Shown here: piece by piece, positions 1-8,931 of the stretch | Layout of the letters: the number at the start of each line of letters is the position of its first letter | How positions within the stretch are numbered: the stretch's first letter is position 1 | Source: Myxococcus fulvus | Lineage (GTDB): Bacteria; Myxococcota; Myxococcia; Myxococcales; Myxococcaceae | Length of the DNA: 64,000 nt | NCBI RefSeq assembly: GCF_900111765.1 | Contig: NZ_FOIB01000010.1 | Span: forward strand, 124,001-188,000 | Direction of reading: 5' to 3' | Position numbers and translations under genes: made by a program | Notes under the pieces: model-generated | What the model was told of the DNA's origin: nothing | Seen by the model: the letters and a program-made list of their open reading frames with translations, nothing else | Databases searched by the model: none

Positions 1-315
1 CGGATTCGGTGGGACCACAGCCAACCAGCAGACTCATGGACAGAAGGGCTGAGCCGAGACGACGCATCGAGGACACCCATGGGGACAGCGAGGGAGGTGC
101 TCCCTTACCCAGGCCCTCGGGTAGCAGGCAATCCGTGAGACAGATGAAATTTTGTGATGACAAGAAAAGTGTCACCAGCTCGCGACTCCAGGCCGGTGGA
201 TGACACCGAATCGTGACGTGCGGTGGGTTTCTGGACCTCCGGGTGGGAGTCGGGCATGCCGGAGGGCTCCACCTCGGGGATTCGCGCTGGCGGCCCCACC
301 CGGCGAAGGAAGTGC
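1..315. other. Left-edge stretch without a recognisable gene
   Basis: No ORF here resembles a known protein; the one short plus-strand ORF (9-203) is Arg/Ser-rich and looks like a chance ORF. Positions 145-180 are clearly more AT-rich than the surroundings, which would suit a promoter for the zinc-ribbon gene starting at 316. A weak 5-bp inverted repeat (106-110 with 119-123) could be the remains of a terminator from a gene to the left, but that is speculative. Confidence 0.4.
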
Positions 316-1530
316 ATGCGAGCCTGTCCGTGCTGCCTGGAGACGCTGACGCCAGGTCTGCTGGGCTTCGGGAGCCGGCGCCTCGCGGGCCACTGCGAGG
401 CGTGTGGCGACGCCGTCTGCCAGTCGTGCCTGAGCGTCGAGTCGCTCGCGGCGGCGGTGTTCCAGAAGCGCGCGGGCGCCTCCGAGGCGGGGCCCAGGAA
501 GGTGAAGGGACGGGTGTGCCGCTCGTGCCTGTGGGAGGCGCTGGTGGAGGAGGGGCGCACACCTTCCTTCGCCGCCCCTCGCGGGCAACGTGAGCGCGCA
601 CGCCGCGCCGCGCGGGAGACCTGTACCCATGCCGAGGTGAAGGCCTGCATGGGTTTCTGCCCCACCTGTGGCGACGAGGTGGTCTGGAAGAGCGAGCACG
701 GCAACCCCGCGTGCGAGGCCTGTGGCGCGCCGTCCCATCGGTTCTTCAACTGCTGCTGGAACTGCGGGGAGTCGTTCGACGAGCAGAACGTGCCCCAGGC
801 CGTCGCGCGCGGGTACCGGCTCGACTTCGACTGTGACGCGGAGGACTGCGCGGGGAAGCTCGCGTGGCTGATGCCCTTCTGTCCGTGGTGCGGCGAGGAG
901 AAGCACTGGGAGCATCCCGGGGCGCTGGAGTGCGAGGCCTGCGAGGTCCAGGTGGACCGGGGCTGGGCGTTCTGCGTGCGGTGCGGCGAGGAGGCCCCGC
1001 TCCCCGACGCGTGTCCCCGGTGTGGCGTGGGCCTGGATGAAGCCGCGTCCGCCGCGCGCTGCGAGCCGTGTCAGCACGTGGTGTGCGGCGAGTGCTGCGA
1101 CGTCGTCGTCACCGCGGCCGGGGGGGAGCGGTTGTTGTGCTTGACCTGTGGCGAGGGCGCCGAGCCCGTGGCCGACACGCGCGCGGCCGAGGAGCCCGAA
1201 CCGGAGCCCTCCGAGGCGGAGGAGGACGCGGCCCCCGCTGACGACGAGGCGGAGGAGGACGCGGCCCCCGCTGACGACGAGGAGGAGGAAGAGGCGGAGC
1301 CCGCGCCGCGGCCCCAGGCTCCACCTCCGTCACCGTGGGAGGTGCTGGGCGTCGTCCGAGGCGCGCCGCTGGCGGACGTGAAGCGCGCCTATCTCGCGCT
1401 CGTCGCCCAATACCACCCCGACAAGGTGGCGCAGCTCGGACCGAAGCTCCAGGCGCTGGCGCAAGAGGAGACGCGCCGCATCATCGAGGCGTGGGAGCAC
1501 ATCCGGAAGCACTCGCGCCCCAGCGGTTGA
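316..1530 (+). CDS. Zinc-ribbon protein with C-terminal J domain
   Basis: The N-terminal two thirds (about residues 1-290 of 404) hold roughly ten Cys-x2-Cys knuckles (CPCC, CEAC, CPTC, CWNC, CPWC, CVRC, CPRC, CLTC and others), which pair into a string of zinc ribbons. An acidic Glu/Asp/Ala/Pro linker with an 11-residue duplication follows. The last ~65 residues are a J domain with an intact HPD motif, so the protein can probably stimulate an Hsp70-type chaperone. The zinc ribbons would then bind protein or nucleic acid substrates; this is inference. The ATG at 316 was chosen over the in-frame 223 start because AGGA lies 5 nt upstream and the cysteine-rich region starts at once. No paired hsp70 is in view. 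The gene appears monocistronic. Confidence 0.8.
   Translation: MRACPCCLETLTPGLLGFGSRRLAGHCEACGDAVCQSCLSVESLAAAVFQKRAGASEAGPRKVKGRVCRSCLWEALVEEGRTPSFAAPRGQRERARRAARETCTHAEVKACMGFCPTCGDEVVWKSEHGNPACEACGAPSHRFFNCCWNCGESFDEQNVPQAVARGYRLDFDCDAEDCAGKLAWLMPFCPWCGEEKHWEHPGALECEACEVQVDRGWAFCVRCGEEAPLPDACPRCGVGLDEAASAARCEPCQHVVCGECCDVVVTAAGGERLLCLTCGEGAEPVADTRAAEEPEPEPSEAEEDAAPADDEAEEDAAPADDEEEEEAEPAPRPQAPPPSPWEVLGVVRGAPLADVKRAYLALVAQYHPDKVAQLGPKLQALAQEETRRIIEAWEHIRKHSRPSG
1213..1278 (+). repeat. 33-bp tandem duplication in the acidic linker
   Basis: Two copies of a 33-bp unit (starting at 1213 and 1246) encode EAEEDAAPADD twice, inside the linker between the zinc ribbons and the J domain. Their near-identity at DNA level points to recent slippage or duplication. 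Confidence 0.85.
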
Positions 1531-1789
1531 CCGTCGCGCTCGCCTGCGCGGTGTTTCAGCGCGAACGCCAACCCGACATGTGAGGGGCTCGGGGGCTTGA
1601 GCCGCGTGGCCCCGGGCGTGGTGCGCACCACCTGCATGCGGCGACGGGGGACTCCGTCCTGGCGGAGCCGGATGGGCCCTCCGCGCCGCACGCATGGAGA
1701 GGAGCCAGGCGGGCTGGAGCCTCGTGTCTTGGCGGCCCTGTGCGCCGTGCCCAACCTGTCGCCCGGGTGTGTTTCGGGAGGGAGACACT

Positions 1790-3376
1790 GTGGCTGACTG
1801 GCGTGGCTGGGGCGCATGGCTCGTGTTGTGTCTGGGGATGGCCGGCTGTGATGGCGATGATCCACCTCCTCCCGAGCCGTCCTGTGAGGCCACCGCCTCC
1901 TGCGAGCCGGCTCCGGGAATCCCTCCCGACGCGGGCACGCCGGATGCGGGTGTGCCAGACGCGGGGACTCCGGATGGCGGTGGTACTCCCGACGGTGGCG
2001 GTGCTCCTGGCGAGCCAGATGGCGGCTCCGTCCCGCCCGAGGACGGTGGCACCGCGCCGCAGCCCGGCACACCCGGTCAGACGCTCTGGTTGAACCATGA
2101 GCGCCAGCCCCTCCATGACCTGGCCGCGAGCGTCGGCACCACCCAGGATGGGTCCTCCCTCTACACGGCCTCCATCCAGGGCTCCGCGAGCTCGTTCGGG
2201 CGCGCCGAGGGCGAAGCGTCCCACTTCGAGCTGCGGCGCTACACGCCCCATGGCGGGCTGCTCTGGACGCGCTCCTTCGCGCTGCGCTCCTCCGACCCCG
2301 AGTCCCCCATGGACGTCTCGGGGACGCTGGCCATGAGTGTGTCGACCACGGGCCGGCTGTACCTGATGACCGATGTCCGCCACGGCGTCGTGTCGATGGA
2401 CACGCCGAGCGCGCCGCTCAGCGGCCTGGCCCTGTCCCGGTTCAACCCGGAGGGCCGAGGGGAGTGGTCGCTGCCACTGCAGGGGCTCAACGAGATGGGG
2501 ATGGCGCTCGTGGCCAGTCGGGACGATGGCGCCTACGTGAGCGTACGCGCTTCCCATCCGTACTCGGAGGCGCTGCGCTGCTCGCCCACGGAGAACGCGC
2601 TCTATCGCATCAGCGCCTCGGGCACCGTCGTGTGGCGGCAGCGCATCTCCGAGCCCGAGTGCGGCAACTTCCGCGCGGAGGCCGTGAGCCTCGCCACGCT
2701 GCCCGACGGCGGCGTGGCCCTGGGAGGCTCCTTCTTCGGCACCGTCCGGACCGCGAAGGGGACCTTCACCGCCGCCGTCGAATCACCGTTCCTGGCCACG
2801 TTCTCCGCCGAAGGACAGATGACCTGGTTCAACGCCTTCCCCAGCGCCAACGGCCGTGTGACGAGCATCGGCGCCACCGCCAAGGGTACGCTGGTGGCGG
2901 CCGGTGTCATGGAGAGTGGCAACCTCCAGTGGGGCTCGCAGACGCTCCGCGACGCGCGCTCCTTCCTCCTGGTGGCGGAGGCCACGGGCACGCCGCGCTG
3001 GGTGAGGAGCCTGGGCCGCTCCGAGAAGGTCGTCCTCGCGGTGGAGCCCGCGGGCCGCGTGGTGGTGAGCGGCCTGTCTCGCGACTATCCGCATCCCTCG
3101 ACGGGCGCGAGCGACCCCGCGCAGAACCCGCAGCTCTTCGCGCGCCGCTTCAACCTGGAGGGCCGCGAGCTGTGGAACCGCTTCTTCCTCCGCGCGGGAG
3201 GCCCGCCGACGCTCTTCTCCGAGCAGGTGATGAGCGCCGCGCCCTCCGGCGAGGGGAACGGCGACACGCTGCTGTTCGGCCACTTCTCCCACCTCGAGGA
3301 CTTCGGGACGGGCAACCTCTTCCCCGAGTCCACCGACACGTTCCTGCTCAAGCTGGGGCCCGGCGACGCGTTCTGA
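1790..3376 (+). CDS. Secreted lipoprotein, probable beta-propeller
   Basis: A GTG start at 1790, preceded by a GGGAGG ribosome site, gives a 528-residue protein. It begins with a lipoprotein signal peptide ending in LGMAGC (lipobox). About 60 residues of Pro/Asp/Ala/Gly linker follow (PDAG and PDGGG repeats), typical of myxobacterial surface lipoproteins. The remaining ~440 residues repeat a pattern of short beta strands with phrases such as LPDGGVALGGSF, in which a measured value alternates with Gly-rich turns. This resembles the SBBP/beta-propeller proteins common in Myxococcota. The same frame is open from 1694, but that longer start would bury the signal peptide. Substrate and partner are unknown. 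Confidence 0.7.
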   Translation: MADWRGWGAWLVLCLGMAGCDGDDPPPPEPSCEATASCEPAPGIPPDAGTPDAGVPDAGTPDGGGTPDGGGAPGEPDGGSVPPEDGGTAPQPGTPGQTLWLNHERQPLHDLAASVGTTQDGSSLYTASIQGSASSFGRAEGEASHFELRRYTPHGGLLWTRSFALRSSDPESPMDVSGTLAMSVSTTGRLYLMTDVRHGVVSMDTPSAPLSGLALSRFNPEGRGEWSLPLQGLNEMGMALVASRDDGAYVSVRASHPYSEALRCSPTENALYRISASGTVVWRQRISEPECGNFRAEAVSLATLPDGGVALGGSFFGTVRTAKGTFTAAVESPFLATFSAEGQMTWFNAFPSANGRVTSIGATAKGTLVAAGVMESGNLQWGSQTLRDARSFLLVAEATGTPRWVRSLGRSEKVVLAVEPAGRVVVSGLSRDYPHPSTGASDPAQNPQLFARRFNLEGRELWNRFFLRAGGPPTLFSEQVMSAAPSGEGNGDTLLFGHFSHLEDFGTGNLFPESTDTFLLKLGPGDAF

Positions 3377-3429
3377 CCCGGCCGTGGCGCCCTGGTGATT
3401 TTGTTGGCGGTCTGCCAATAATCCGGGGC

Positions 3430-4548
3430 ATGACGGTTCCTGTCCGTGCCGCGGTGCTGCGGGAAGTCAATGCCCCCTTCGTCCTGGAGGAGGTGGACCT
3501 GGACGCGCCCCGCCAGGGCGAGCTTCGGGTCCGGGTGCATGCCAGTGGCATCTGTCACACGGACTTGAGCTACCGGGCGGGGCAGGGGCGCTTCGCGTTC
3601 CCCGCGGTGCTGGGCCACGAGGGCGCGGGGGTGGTGGAGTCGGTGGGGGAGGGCGTCACGGGCTTCGAGCCTGGGGACGCGGTGGTGCTCAGCTACTACT
3701 CCTGTCGCGCGTGCGGCACCTGCGCGCGCGGACAGCCCGCGTACTGCGAGCAGGGCTACGCGGGGAACTTCTCGGGGGCGCGGCCGGACGGCACGTACCC
3801 GATGCGCTGGCGCGGCGAGCCCATCCGCTCGGGCTTCTTCCACCAGTCGTCCTTCGCCACGCATGTCCTGGCGCACCAGCACAACGCGGTGAAGGTGGCG
3901 AAGGACGCGCCGCTGGAGCTGCTGGCGCCCCTGGGCTGCGGCTTCCAGACGGGCGCGGGCGCGGTGCTGGAGTCGTTCCGGCTGCAGCCTGGACAGCGGC
4001 TCGCCGTCTTCGGCGTGGGCGCGGTGGGGCTGGCGGCGGTGATGGCGGCGCGCGTGGCGGGCGCGGCGAGCATCTTCGCGGTGGACCTGGACGCCCGGCG
4101 GCTGGAGCTCGCGCGGGAGCTGGGCGCCACCGACACCTTCCTCGCGGACGAGCCGGAGCTGACGCGCACGGTGCTCAAGAAGACGCGGGGCGGGGTGGAC
4201 TTCGCGCTGGAGTGCGTCGGCTCGCCGAAGGTGCTGCGACAGGCGTTCGACGTGACGCGCCCGTTGGGGACGTGCGGGTTGCTCGGCCTGCCGAGCGCGG
4301 ACGCGCAGGTCTCCATCCCGATGATGGCGCTGCTGTTCGGCAAGCGGCTGGTGGGAATGCTCGAGGGCGACGCCGACCCGAAGCGCTTCGTCCCGCGGTT
4401 GGTGGCGCTGCATGCGCAAGGCAGCTTCCCGCTGGAGAAGCTCAGCCGCTCGTACGCCTTCGAGGCCATCAACGACGCGGTCCACGACATGGAGTCGCGC
4501 ACGGTCATCAAGCCCGTGCTGCGCATGCACACGGGAGCGGCACGATGA
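3430..4548 (+). CDS. Zinc-dependent alcohol dehydrogenase (MDR family)
   Basis: A 372-residue medium-chain dehydrogenase/reductase, predicted to oxidise alcohols with NAD(P)+ in the cytoplasm. The catalytic zinc site is visible as ICHTD (Cys42) and GHEGAG (His63-Glu64). The structural zinc lobe has four cysteines (Cys92, 95, 98, 106). The Rossmann nucleotide-binding loop GVGAVGLAA lies near residue 195. The overall pattern resembles aryl/benzyl alcohol dehydrogenases (the AreB/XylB type) more than the short ethanol-type enzymes, but the substrate cannot be read from sequence. The ATG at 3430 was preferred over the much longer open frame because the conserved fold starts there. The stop overlaps the next gene's start (ATGA), so the two are coupled. 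Confidence 0.88.
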   Translation: MTVPVRAAVLREVNAPFVLEEVDLDAPRQGELRVRVHASGICHTDLSYRAGQGRFAFPAVLGHEGAGVVESVGEGVTGFEPGDAVVLSYYSCRACGTCARGQPAYCEQGYAGNFSGARPDGTYPMRWRGEPIRSGFFHQSSFATHVLAHQHNAVKVAKDAPLELLAPLGCGFQTGAGAVLESFRLQPGQRLAVFGVGAVGLAAVMAARVAGAASIFAVDLDARRLELARELGATDTFLADEPELTRTVLKKTRGGVDFALECVGSPKVLRQAFDVTRPLGTCGLLGLPSADAQVSIPMMALLFGKRLVGMLEGDADPKRFVPRLVALHAQGSFPLEKLSRSYAFEAINDAVHDMESRTVIKPVLRMHTGAAR

Positions 4549-5063
4549 GCTTCGACGAGGTGGTGAAGGCGGGGACGCTGAGCCTGGCGGAGGCGCTCGC
4601 GCTGTTCGACCGCCTGGCTCCGGTGGAGCTCGCGTCCCTGGTGGGCACGTGGAAGGGCAGTGAGCTGCGCACGGGCCACCCGATGGACGGACTGCTGGGC
4701 GCCACGGGCTGGTACGGCAAGCAGTTCATCGACGCCGAGAGCGTGCACCCGCTGCTGTTCTACACGGAGGACCGCGCGGCGGTGTTCCCGGTGGACCCGA
4801 GGAAGTGGCCGTCACCGACGATTCGAGGCCCGGTGGGCTCGCACCGCGCCGACGTGGAGACGGCGAAGTTCAAGGCGCGCCTGCGCAAGGTGGAGTACCG
4901 GGGCCAGCTCAGCGCGACGATGATCTACGACGACTGGCCCACGCTCGACGTGTTCCGCGGGGTCGACGAGGACACGCTCCTGGGCCTCATGGACGCGCGC
5001 GGCATGCCGTCGCCGTACTTCTTCGTGCTGCGGCGGGACGCGAACGCGCCGGCGCTCAAGTAG
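4545..5063 (+). CDS. GXWXG/DUF4334 domain protein
   Basis: 172 residues. The N-terminal part carries the GTWKG form of the GXWXG motif followed by GWYGKQF, and the C-terminal part matches DUF4334 (YFFVLRRD near the end). This two-part protein is of unknown function and is often found near oxidoreductases of lipid or hydrocarbon metabolism. Its start overlaps the alcohol dehydrogenase stop (ATGA), which implies co-translation and a shared pathway. The last 8 bp overlap the end of the convergent DinB-like gene. Confidence 0.8.
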   Translation: MSFDEVVKAGTLSLAEALALFDRLAPVELASLVGTWKGSELRTGHPMDGLLGATGWYGKQFIDAESVHPLLFYTEDRAAVFPVDPRKWPSPTIRGPVGSHRADVETAKFKARLRKVEYRGQLSATMIYDDWPTLDVFRGVDEDTLLGLMDARGMPSPYFFVLRRDANAPALK

Positions 5064-5580
5064 GGGGCACGGCCAGCACGAAGCGCGCGTAGCCTAGCTC
5101 CGCCGCGTTCTTCATCAGCTCCACGTTGGCCCAGGCGACGATGTCGCCGAAGGGCTTGCCCGTGAGCGGCCAGCGCGTGCGCGCGCTCGATTGCAGGTCC
5201 TCGTCGGTGAGGCGGGTGATGGCCTCGCGCCACGTGTCGTGCAGGCCGACAATCCACGCGCGCGCCGCGTCCGCGGAGCCGGGCCAGACGATGGCCTCCC
5301 GCGTCAGGGTGCCGTCGCCGAACGAGTGGTTGTGCACCATGGACCACCAGAAGCCCAGGTGCCACGTCAGCCAGGCCACACTCGCGGGACCCAAATCGTA
5401 CCCCTCGTGCTCGGGCCACTGCGCGCGCCACTGTCCTTGCGCGTCCTGGGTCACATGCAGTCCCACCGACGCGGGGCGCCTCAGGCAGTCCTCCGTGGTG
5501 AGCCCCTCCAGGTGGTAGCGGGTGAGGGCCCACGCGATGTCGAGCTGGCCCAGGAGCGTGTCTCGGACGGGGTTCGCCAT
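5056..5580 (-). CDS. DinB-like four-helix protein
   Basis: 174 residues of mainly helical sequence in the DinB/YfiT-like superfamily pattern: an N-terminal helix (LLGQLDIAWALTRYHLEGL), then a central WHLGFWWSMVHNHSF segment rich in Trp and His. Members bind a divalent metal through three histidines and include thiol-transferases and damage-inducible proteins. Two candidate histidines are visible in the centre, but the usual C-terminal His is not obvious, so metal binding is uncertain. The start at 5580 was chosen because the family fold begins at MANPVRDTL; the frame itself extends far upstream as a shadow of the helicase gene. Confidence 0.65.
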   Translation of the reverse strand: MANPVRDTLLGQLDIAWALTRYHLEGLTTEDCLRRPASVGLHVTQDAQGQWRAQWPEHEGYDLGPASVAWLTWHLGFWWSMVHNHSFGDGTLTREAIVWPGSADAARAWIVGLHDTWREAITRLTDEDLQSSARTRWPLTGKPFGDIVAWANVELMKNAAELGYARFVLAVPPT

Positions 5581-5742
5581 GGGGCGCGACGCTAGGGGGC
5601 TTTGCCGGGGTCGTCCATTCCACGGTGCCCAGGTCAGGACGCGGCGAGTCCGCGCGTGCGTGCCCAGCCCAGGAGGCAGCCGAGGATGGGTTGGAAAGCC
5701 GTCGCAGGGCGCGAGGCCGGGCCCGAGGTTAGACTCTCCGCA

Positions 5743-8199
5743 ATGAACTCCAGCGCATCCGGCCGTTCGTCCGTCGTCGTGGCGGAGCTGGGGCCCACGA
5801 ACACTGGAAAGACCCACCGAGCCATCGAGCGGATGCTCGAGCACGACACGGGCATGATGGGGCTGCCGCTGCGCCTGCTCGCCCGCGAGGTGTACGATCG
5901 GGTGACCGCCCGGGTGGGCGAGGGGCGCGTGGCGCTGATGACGGGCGAGGAGAAGCGCCTGCCGCCGCGCCCCGACTACTGGATATGCACGGTGGAGGCG
6001 ATGCCGTTGGATCGCGCCGTCGACTTCCTGGCGGTGGACGAAATCCAGCTCGCCGCGCATCGCGAGCGGGGGCATGTCTTCACGGACCGGCTGCTCCACG
6101 CGCGAGGCCGCAAGGAGACGTGGTTTTTGGGCGCGGAGACGATGCGGCCGATGGTGCAGTCGCTCATCCCGCACGTCTCGCTCAAGCGGGCCACGCGCCT
6201 GTCGCAGCTCCGCTACGCGGGCCGGCGCTCGTTGAAGAGCCTGCCGCCGCGCTCCGCGGTGGTCGCGTTCTCCGCGGACCGCGTCTATGAGCTGGCCGAG
6301 GCGCTGCGCCGGCTGCGTGGCGGGGTGGCCGTGGTGCTGGGCGCGCTGTCGCCCCGGACGCGCAACGCCCAGGTGGCGATGTACCAGTCCGGGGAGGTGC
6401 AGTACCTGGTGGCCACCGATGCCATCGGCATGGGGCTGAACCTGGACCTGGGCCACGTGGCCTTCGCCTCGCTCTCCAAGTTCGACGGCGCCGAGCAGCG
6501 GGAGCTGTTCCCGGACGAGCTGGCGCAGATCGCCGGCCGCGCGGGACGCCATTTGAATGACGGGACGTTCGGCACGCTGAACACGCTGGAGGAGCTGCCG
6601 CCCCGGGTCGTCACCGCCATCGAGACGCATCGCTTCCCCGCGGTGCGCAGCCTCATCTGGCGCAACGCGGAGCTCGACTTCGCGAGCCCGGAGGCGCTGC
6701 TCGATTCGTTGTCGCGGGCTCCGCGTCACAACGCCTTCGTCCGGGTGGAGCGCGCCGATGACTTCGATGCGCTGAAGGACCTCTCGCACATCCCGGCCGT
6801 CCGCGACGTCGTCACGGACCGCGCGGGCGTGGAGCTGCTGTGGCAGGTCTGCCAGATCCCCGACTTCCGCAAGGGGCTGTTCGGCCAGCACGTCAGCCTG
6901 CTGCGGGAGACCTTCCTCCAGCTCACCGCGGGGGACGGGGTGCTGGACGCGACGTGGTTGTCCAAGCAGGTGTCGCCGCTCGATGACGTCTCCGGGGACA
7001 TCCACACGCTGATGGATCGGCTGGCCGCCATCCGCATCTGGACGTACATCAGCCATCGCTCCAGCTGGCTGCGAGACGCGGAGCAGTGGCAGGAGCGCAC
7101 GCGGCACATCGAGGACGCGCTGGGGGATGCGCTGCACGAGCGGCTGGTGGAGCGCTTCGTCCAGCGAGCCGCGCGCAGGAGCGCCCGGCGCTTCGTGCGG
7201 GCCTCCGCCACGCCCGCGGCGAGCTCGGACAATCCGTTCGCGAAGCTCGGCGCGCTGTTGGGCGAGAGCGGCTCCGCGGAGGGACTGATGACCGAGGAGC
7301 AGTTCGTGCAGCGCGTGGTGGACGCGACGCACGAGGTCTTCGAGGTGGATGCGTTCGGGAACATCTCCTTCGAGAGCCAGCCTTTGGGGCGGCTGGTGCG
7401 CGGCACGGACCGGCGCTCGCCGCAGGTCGCGCTCGCGGAGCCGGAGGTGTGGACGGGCGGCGCGAGGCGGCGGTTGGAGCGGCGGCTCCATGCGCTGGCC
7501 AGGGACCTGGTCACCGAGGCGATGGGCGGTTTCCCGGCCGAGTCGCTCACGGGCGCGGGCCGCACGCCGCCGACGCGGGGGCTGGCGTATCGGCTGGCCG
7601 AGGGGATGGGACTGATTACGGTGGGCGAGGCGCGCGAGCAGTGGGCGCTGCTGGACGAGGAGTCACGCGAGCGGCTCAAGGCCGTGGGCGTGCGCGAGGG
7701 CCGCCGCTTCGTCTACGTGGCCGGGGCGCTCGCTCCGCAGGCGCTGGAGCGCAGGTGCATGCTGACGGCGCTGTTCCTCCAGAAGCCCTCGCCGCGCGGT
7801 GTGCCCCGTGAGCCCGTGCTCGACGCGGCCGGATGGAATGTGCGTGAGGCGCGAGCCTTCGGCTACGAGCTGCTGGGGCCGGTGGCGCTGCGAATCGACC
7901 TGGTCGAGCGTCTGGGCGAGGCGCTGCGCCATCCTCGCGGTGCCCCCGAGGTGCAGGCGTTGACGCGCGAGCTGCGCCTGGAGGGCGGGACGCGGGCCCT
8001 GGTGCTGCGCGAGCTGGGCGGCGCGCCCCAAGGTTCCGCGTCGAAGCGGCGGCGTCGCCGACGACGGGGGAGCGCGCCCGCGATGGCTTCGGACAAGGCG
8101 GGCACGCATGGCGCGCCCGCACACGCGGGGACGCATCCGATGCCCCGTCGCGACGGCCCGGAGCCGCGCGGCGCGCAGGGAACGCCCAAGTCCGACTGA
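5743..8199 (+). CDS. SUV3-like DExH RNA helicase
   Basis: An 818-residue superfamily 2 helicase most like the mitochondrial SUV3 group. Walker A is GPTNTGKT (residues 17-24). Motif II is DEIQ (residues 99-102), the hallmark variant of SUV3 instead of DEAD/DEAH. Motif VI is QIAGRAGR (262-269). The ATP-driven core spans about residues 10-330, a long helical C-terminal region follows, and the tail is strongly basic (RRRRRRRG), probably RNA-binding. Expected role: 3'-to-5' unwinding of structured RNA during turnover. In bacteria this family is patchy, best known from alphaproteobacteria and some others. The ATG at 5743 directly precedes the conserved Walker A region. Confidence 0.85.
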   Translation: MNSSASGRSSVVVAELGPTNTGKTHRAIERMLEHDTGMMGLPLRLLAREVYDRVTARVGEGRVALMTGEEKRLPPRPDYWICTVEAMPLDRAVDFLAVDEIQLAAHRERGHVFTDRLLHARGRKETWFLGAETMRPMVQSLIPHVSLKRATRLSQLRYAGRRSLKSLPPRSAVVAFSADRVYELAEALRRLRGGVAVVLGALSPRTRNAQVAMYQSGEVQYLVATDAIGMGLNLDLGHVAFASLSKFDGAEQRELFPDELAQIAGRAGRHLNDGTFGTLNTLEELPPRVVTAIETHRFPAVRSLIWRNAELDFASPEALLDSLSRAPRHNAFVRVERADDFDALKDLSHIPAVRDVVTDRAGVELLWQVCQIPDFRKGLFGQHVSLLRETFLQLTAGDGVLDATWLSKQVSPLDDVSGDIHTLMDRLAAIRIWTYISHRSSWLRDAEQWQERTRHIEDALGDALHERLVERFVQRAARRSARRFVRASATPAASSDNPFAKLGALLGESGSAEGLMTEEQFVQRVVDATHEVFEVDAFGNISFESQPLGRLVRGTDRRSPQVALAEPEVWTGGARRRLERRLHALARDLVTEAMGGFPAESLTGAGRTPPTRGLAYRLAEGMGLITVGEAREQWALLDEESRERLKAVGVREGRRFVYVAGALAPQALERRCMLTALFLQKPSPRGVPREPVLDAAGWNVREARAFGYELLGPVALRIDLVERLGEALRHPRGAPEVQALTRELRLEGGTRALVLRELGGAPQGSASKRRRRRRRGSAPAMASDKAGTHGAPAHAGTHPMPRRDGPEPRGAQGTPKSD

Positions 8200-8262
8200 C
8201 GTGGGCCCGGATCTTGAAGACCTGACAGTCGTCGGGGGCCGGGACACGCGGAAGGCTTGGAT

Positions 8263-8811
8263 ATGAAGGCAGTGGTCGCGGGAGCGTTGTTGCTGTCGAC
8301 GGGCGCCTGGGCACAGGACGAGGCCCGGCTCACGGGGGCGGAGCTGGGCGTGGGCGTGGGGTACGCCCAGGGCAAGGACCTGGAAGGGGAGACGCATGGC
8401 GGGCCCGGCGTCCGGCTGCATCTGCTCAAGCACCTGGGGCGCTTCTTCTCCATCGGCCCGGAGCTCGCCGTGTACGCGGGCGCGGGCTCCCGGATGGACG
8501 TCACCTTCGATGGCTCGCAGCACCACTACGACCAGCAGAACCGGGCGCTCCTCCAGCTCGGAGGCGTGGCACGGCTGGGGGTGGACCTGGGCGGCATCCA
8601 GCCCGCGGTGCTCTTCGGCGCGGGCTGGAACAAGGGCACCGTCAGCAACCTGGGCTACTCGGTGGGCGCGGAGCTGGAGTTCCGTCCCAAGCCGTGGCTG
8701 CCGCTCACCCTGGAGGGCCGGCTCCACAAGAACCTCCACAACTACACCTACGAGACCGATAGGGAGGCGGACTACTTCAGCCTGGGCCTCGGCTGGCGGC
8801 TGCGCTGGTGA
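8263..8811 (+). CDS. Small outer-membrane beta-barrel protein
   Basis: 182 residues with a short signal peptide (MKAVVAGALLLSTGAWA, then QDE). Eight or so amphipathic strands rich in Gly and aromatic residues follow, and the protein ends in LGLGWRLRW, with the C-terminal aromatic used by the Bam machinery. It fits an OmpA/OmpW-like eight-stranded barrel; the role is unknown. GGAAGG lies 7 nt before the ATG. A TTG two codons upstream is a less likely start. Confidence 0.7.
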   Translation: MKAVVAGALLLSTGAWAQDEARLTGAELGVGVGYAQGKDLEGETHGGPGVRLHLLKHLGRFFSIGPELAVYAGAGSRMDVTFDGSQHHYDQQNRALLQLGGVARLGVDLGGIQPAVLFGAGWNKGTVSNLGYSVGAELEFRPKPWLPLTLEGRLHKNLHNYTYETDREADYFSLGLGWRLRW

Positions 8812-8888
8812 GTCCGCGTCCCGCGTGAGCGGCCCCGAATTCCGAGGGCGGCTGACAGGCCTGTCGTGAACCTCCGCCTCGCGCCGTG

Positions 8889-8916
8889 GCGGGGATGACA
8901 CGGCTGTCATCCCCGC
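8889..8916. terminator. Bidirectional terminator hairpin
   Basis: A perfect 12-bp stem (8889-8900 with 8905-8916) and a 4-nt loop (CGGC) sit between two convergent genes. There is no strong T tract on either side, as is common in myxobacteria. Confidence 0.75.
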
Positions 8917-8931
8917 GCCTGGGCCCTGGCT

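Noticed and set aside
106..123. 5-bp inverted repeat near the left edge as a terminator
   Set aside because: Too short for confidence, with no visible upstream gene to terminate.
5056..7491. 811-codon minus-strand frame across the helicase gene
   Set aside because: Only its last 174 codons (5056-5580) match a protein family; the rest is a shadow of the helicase.
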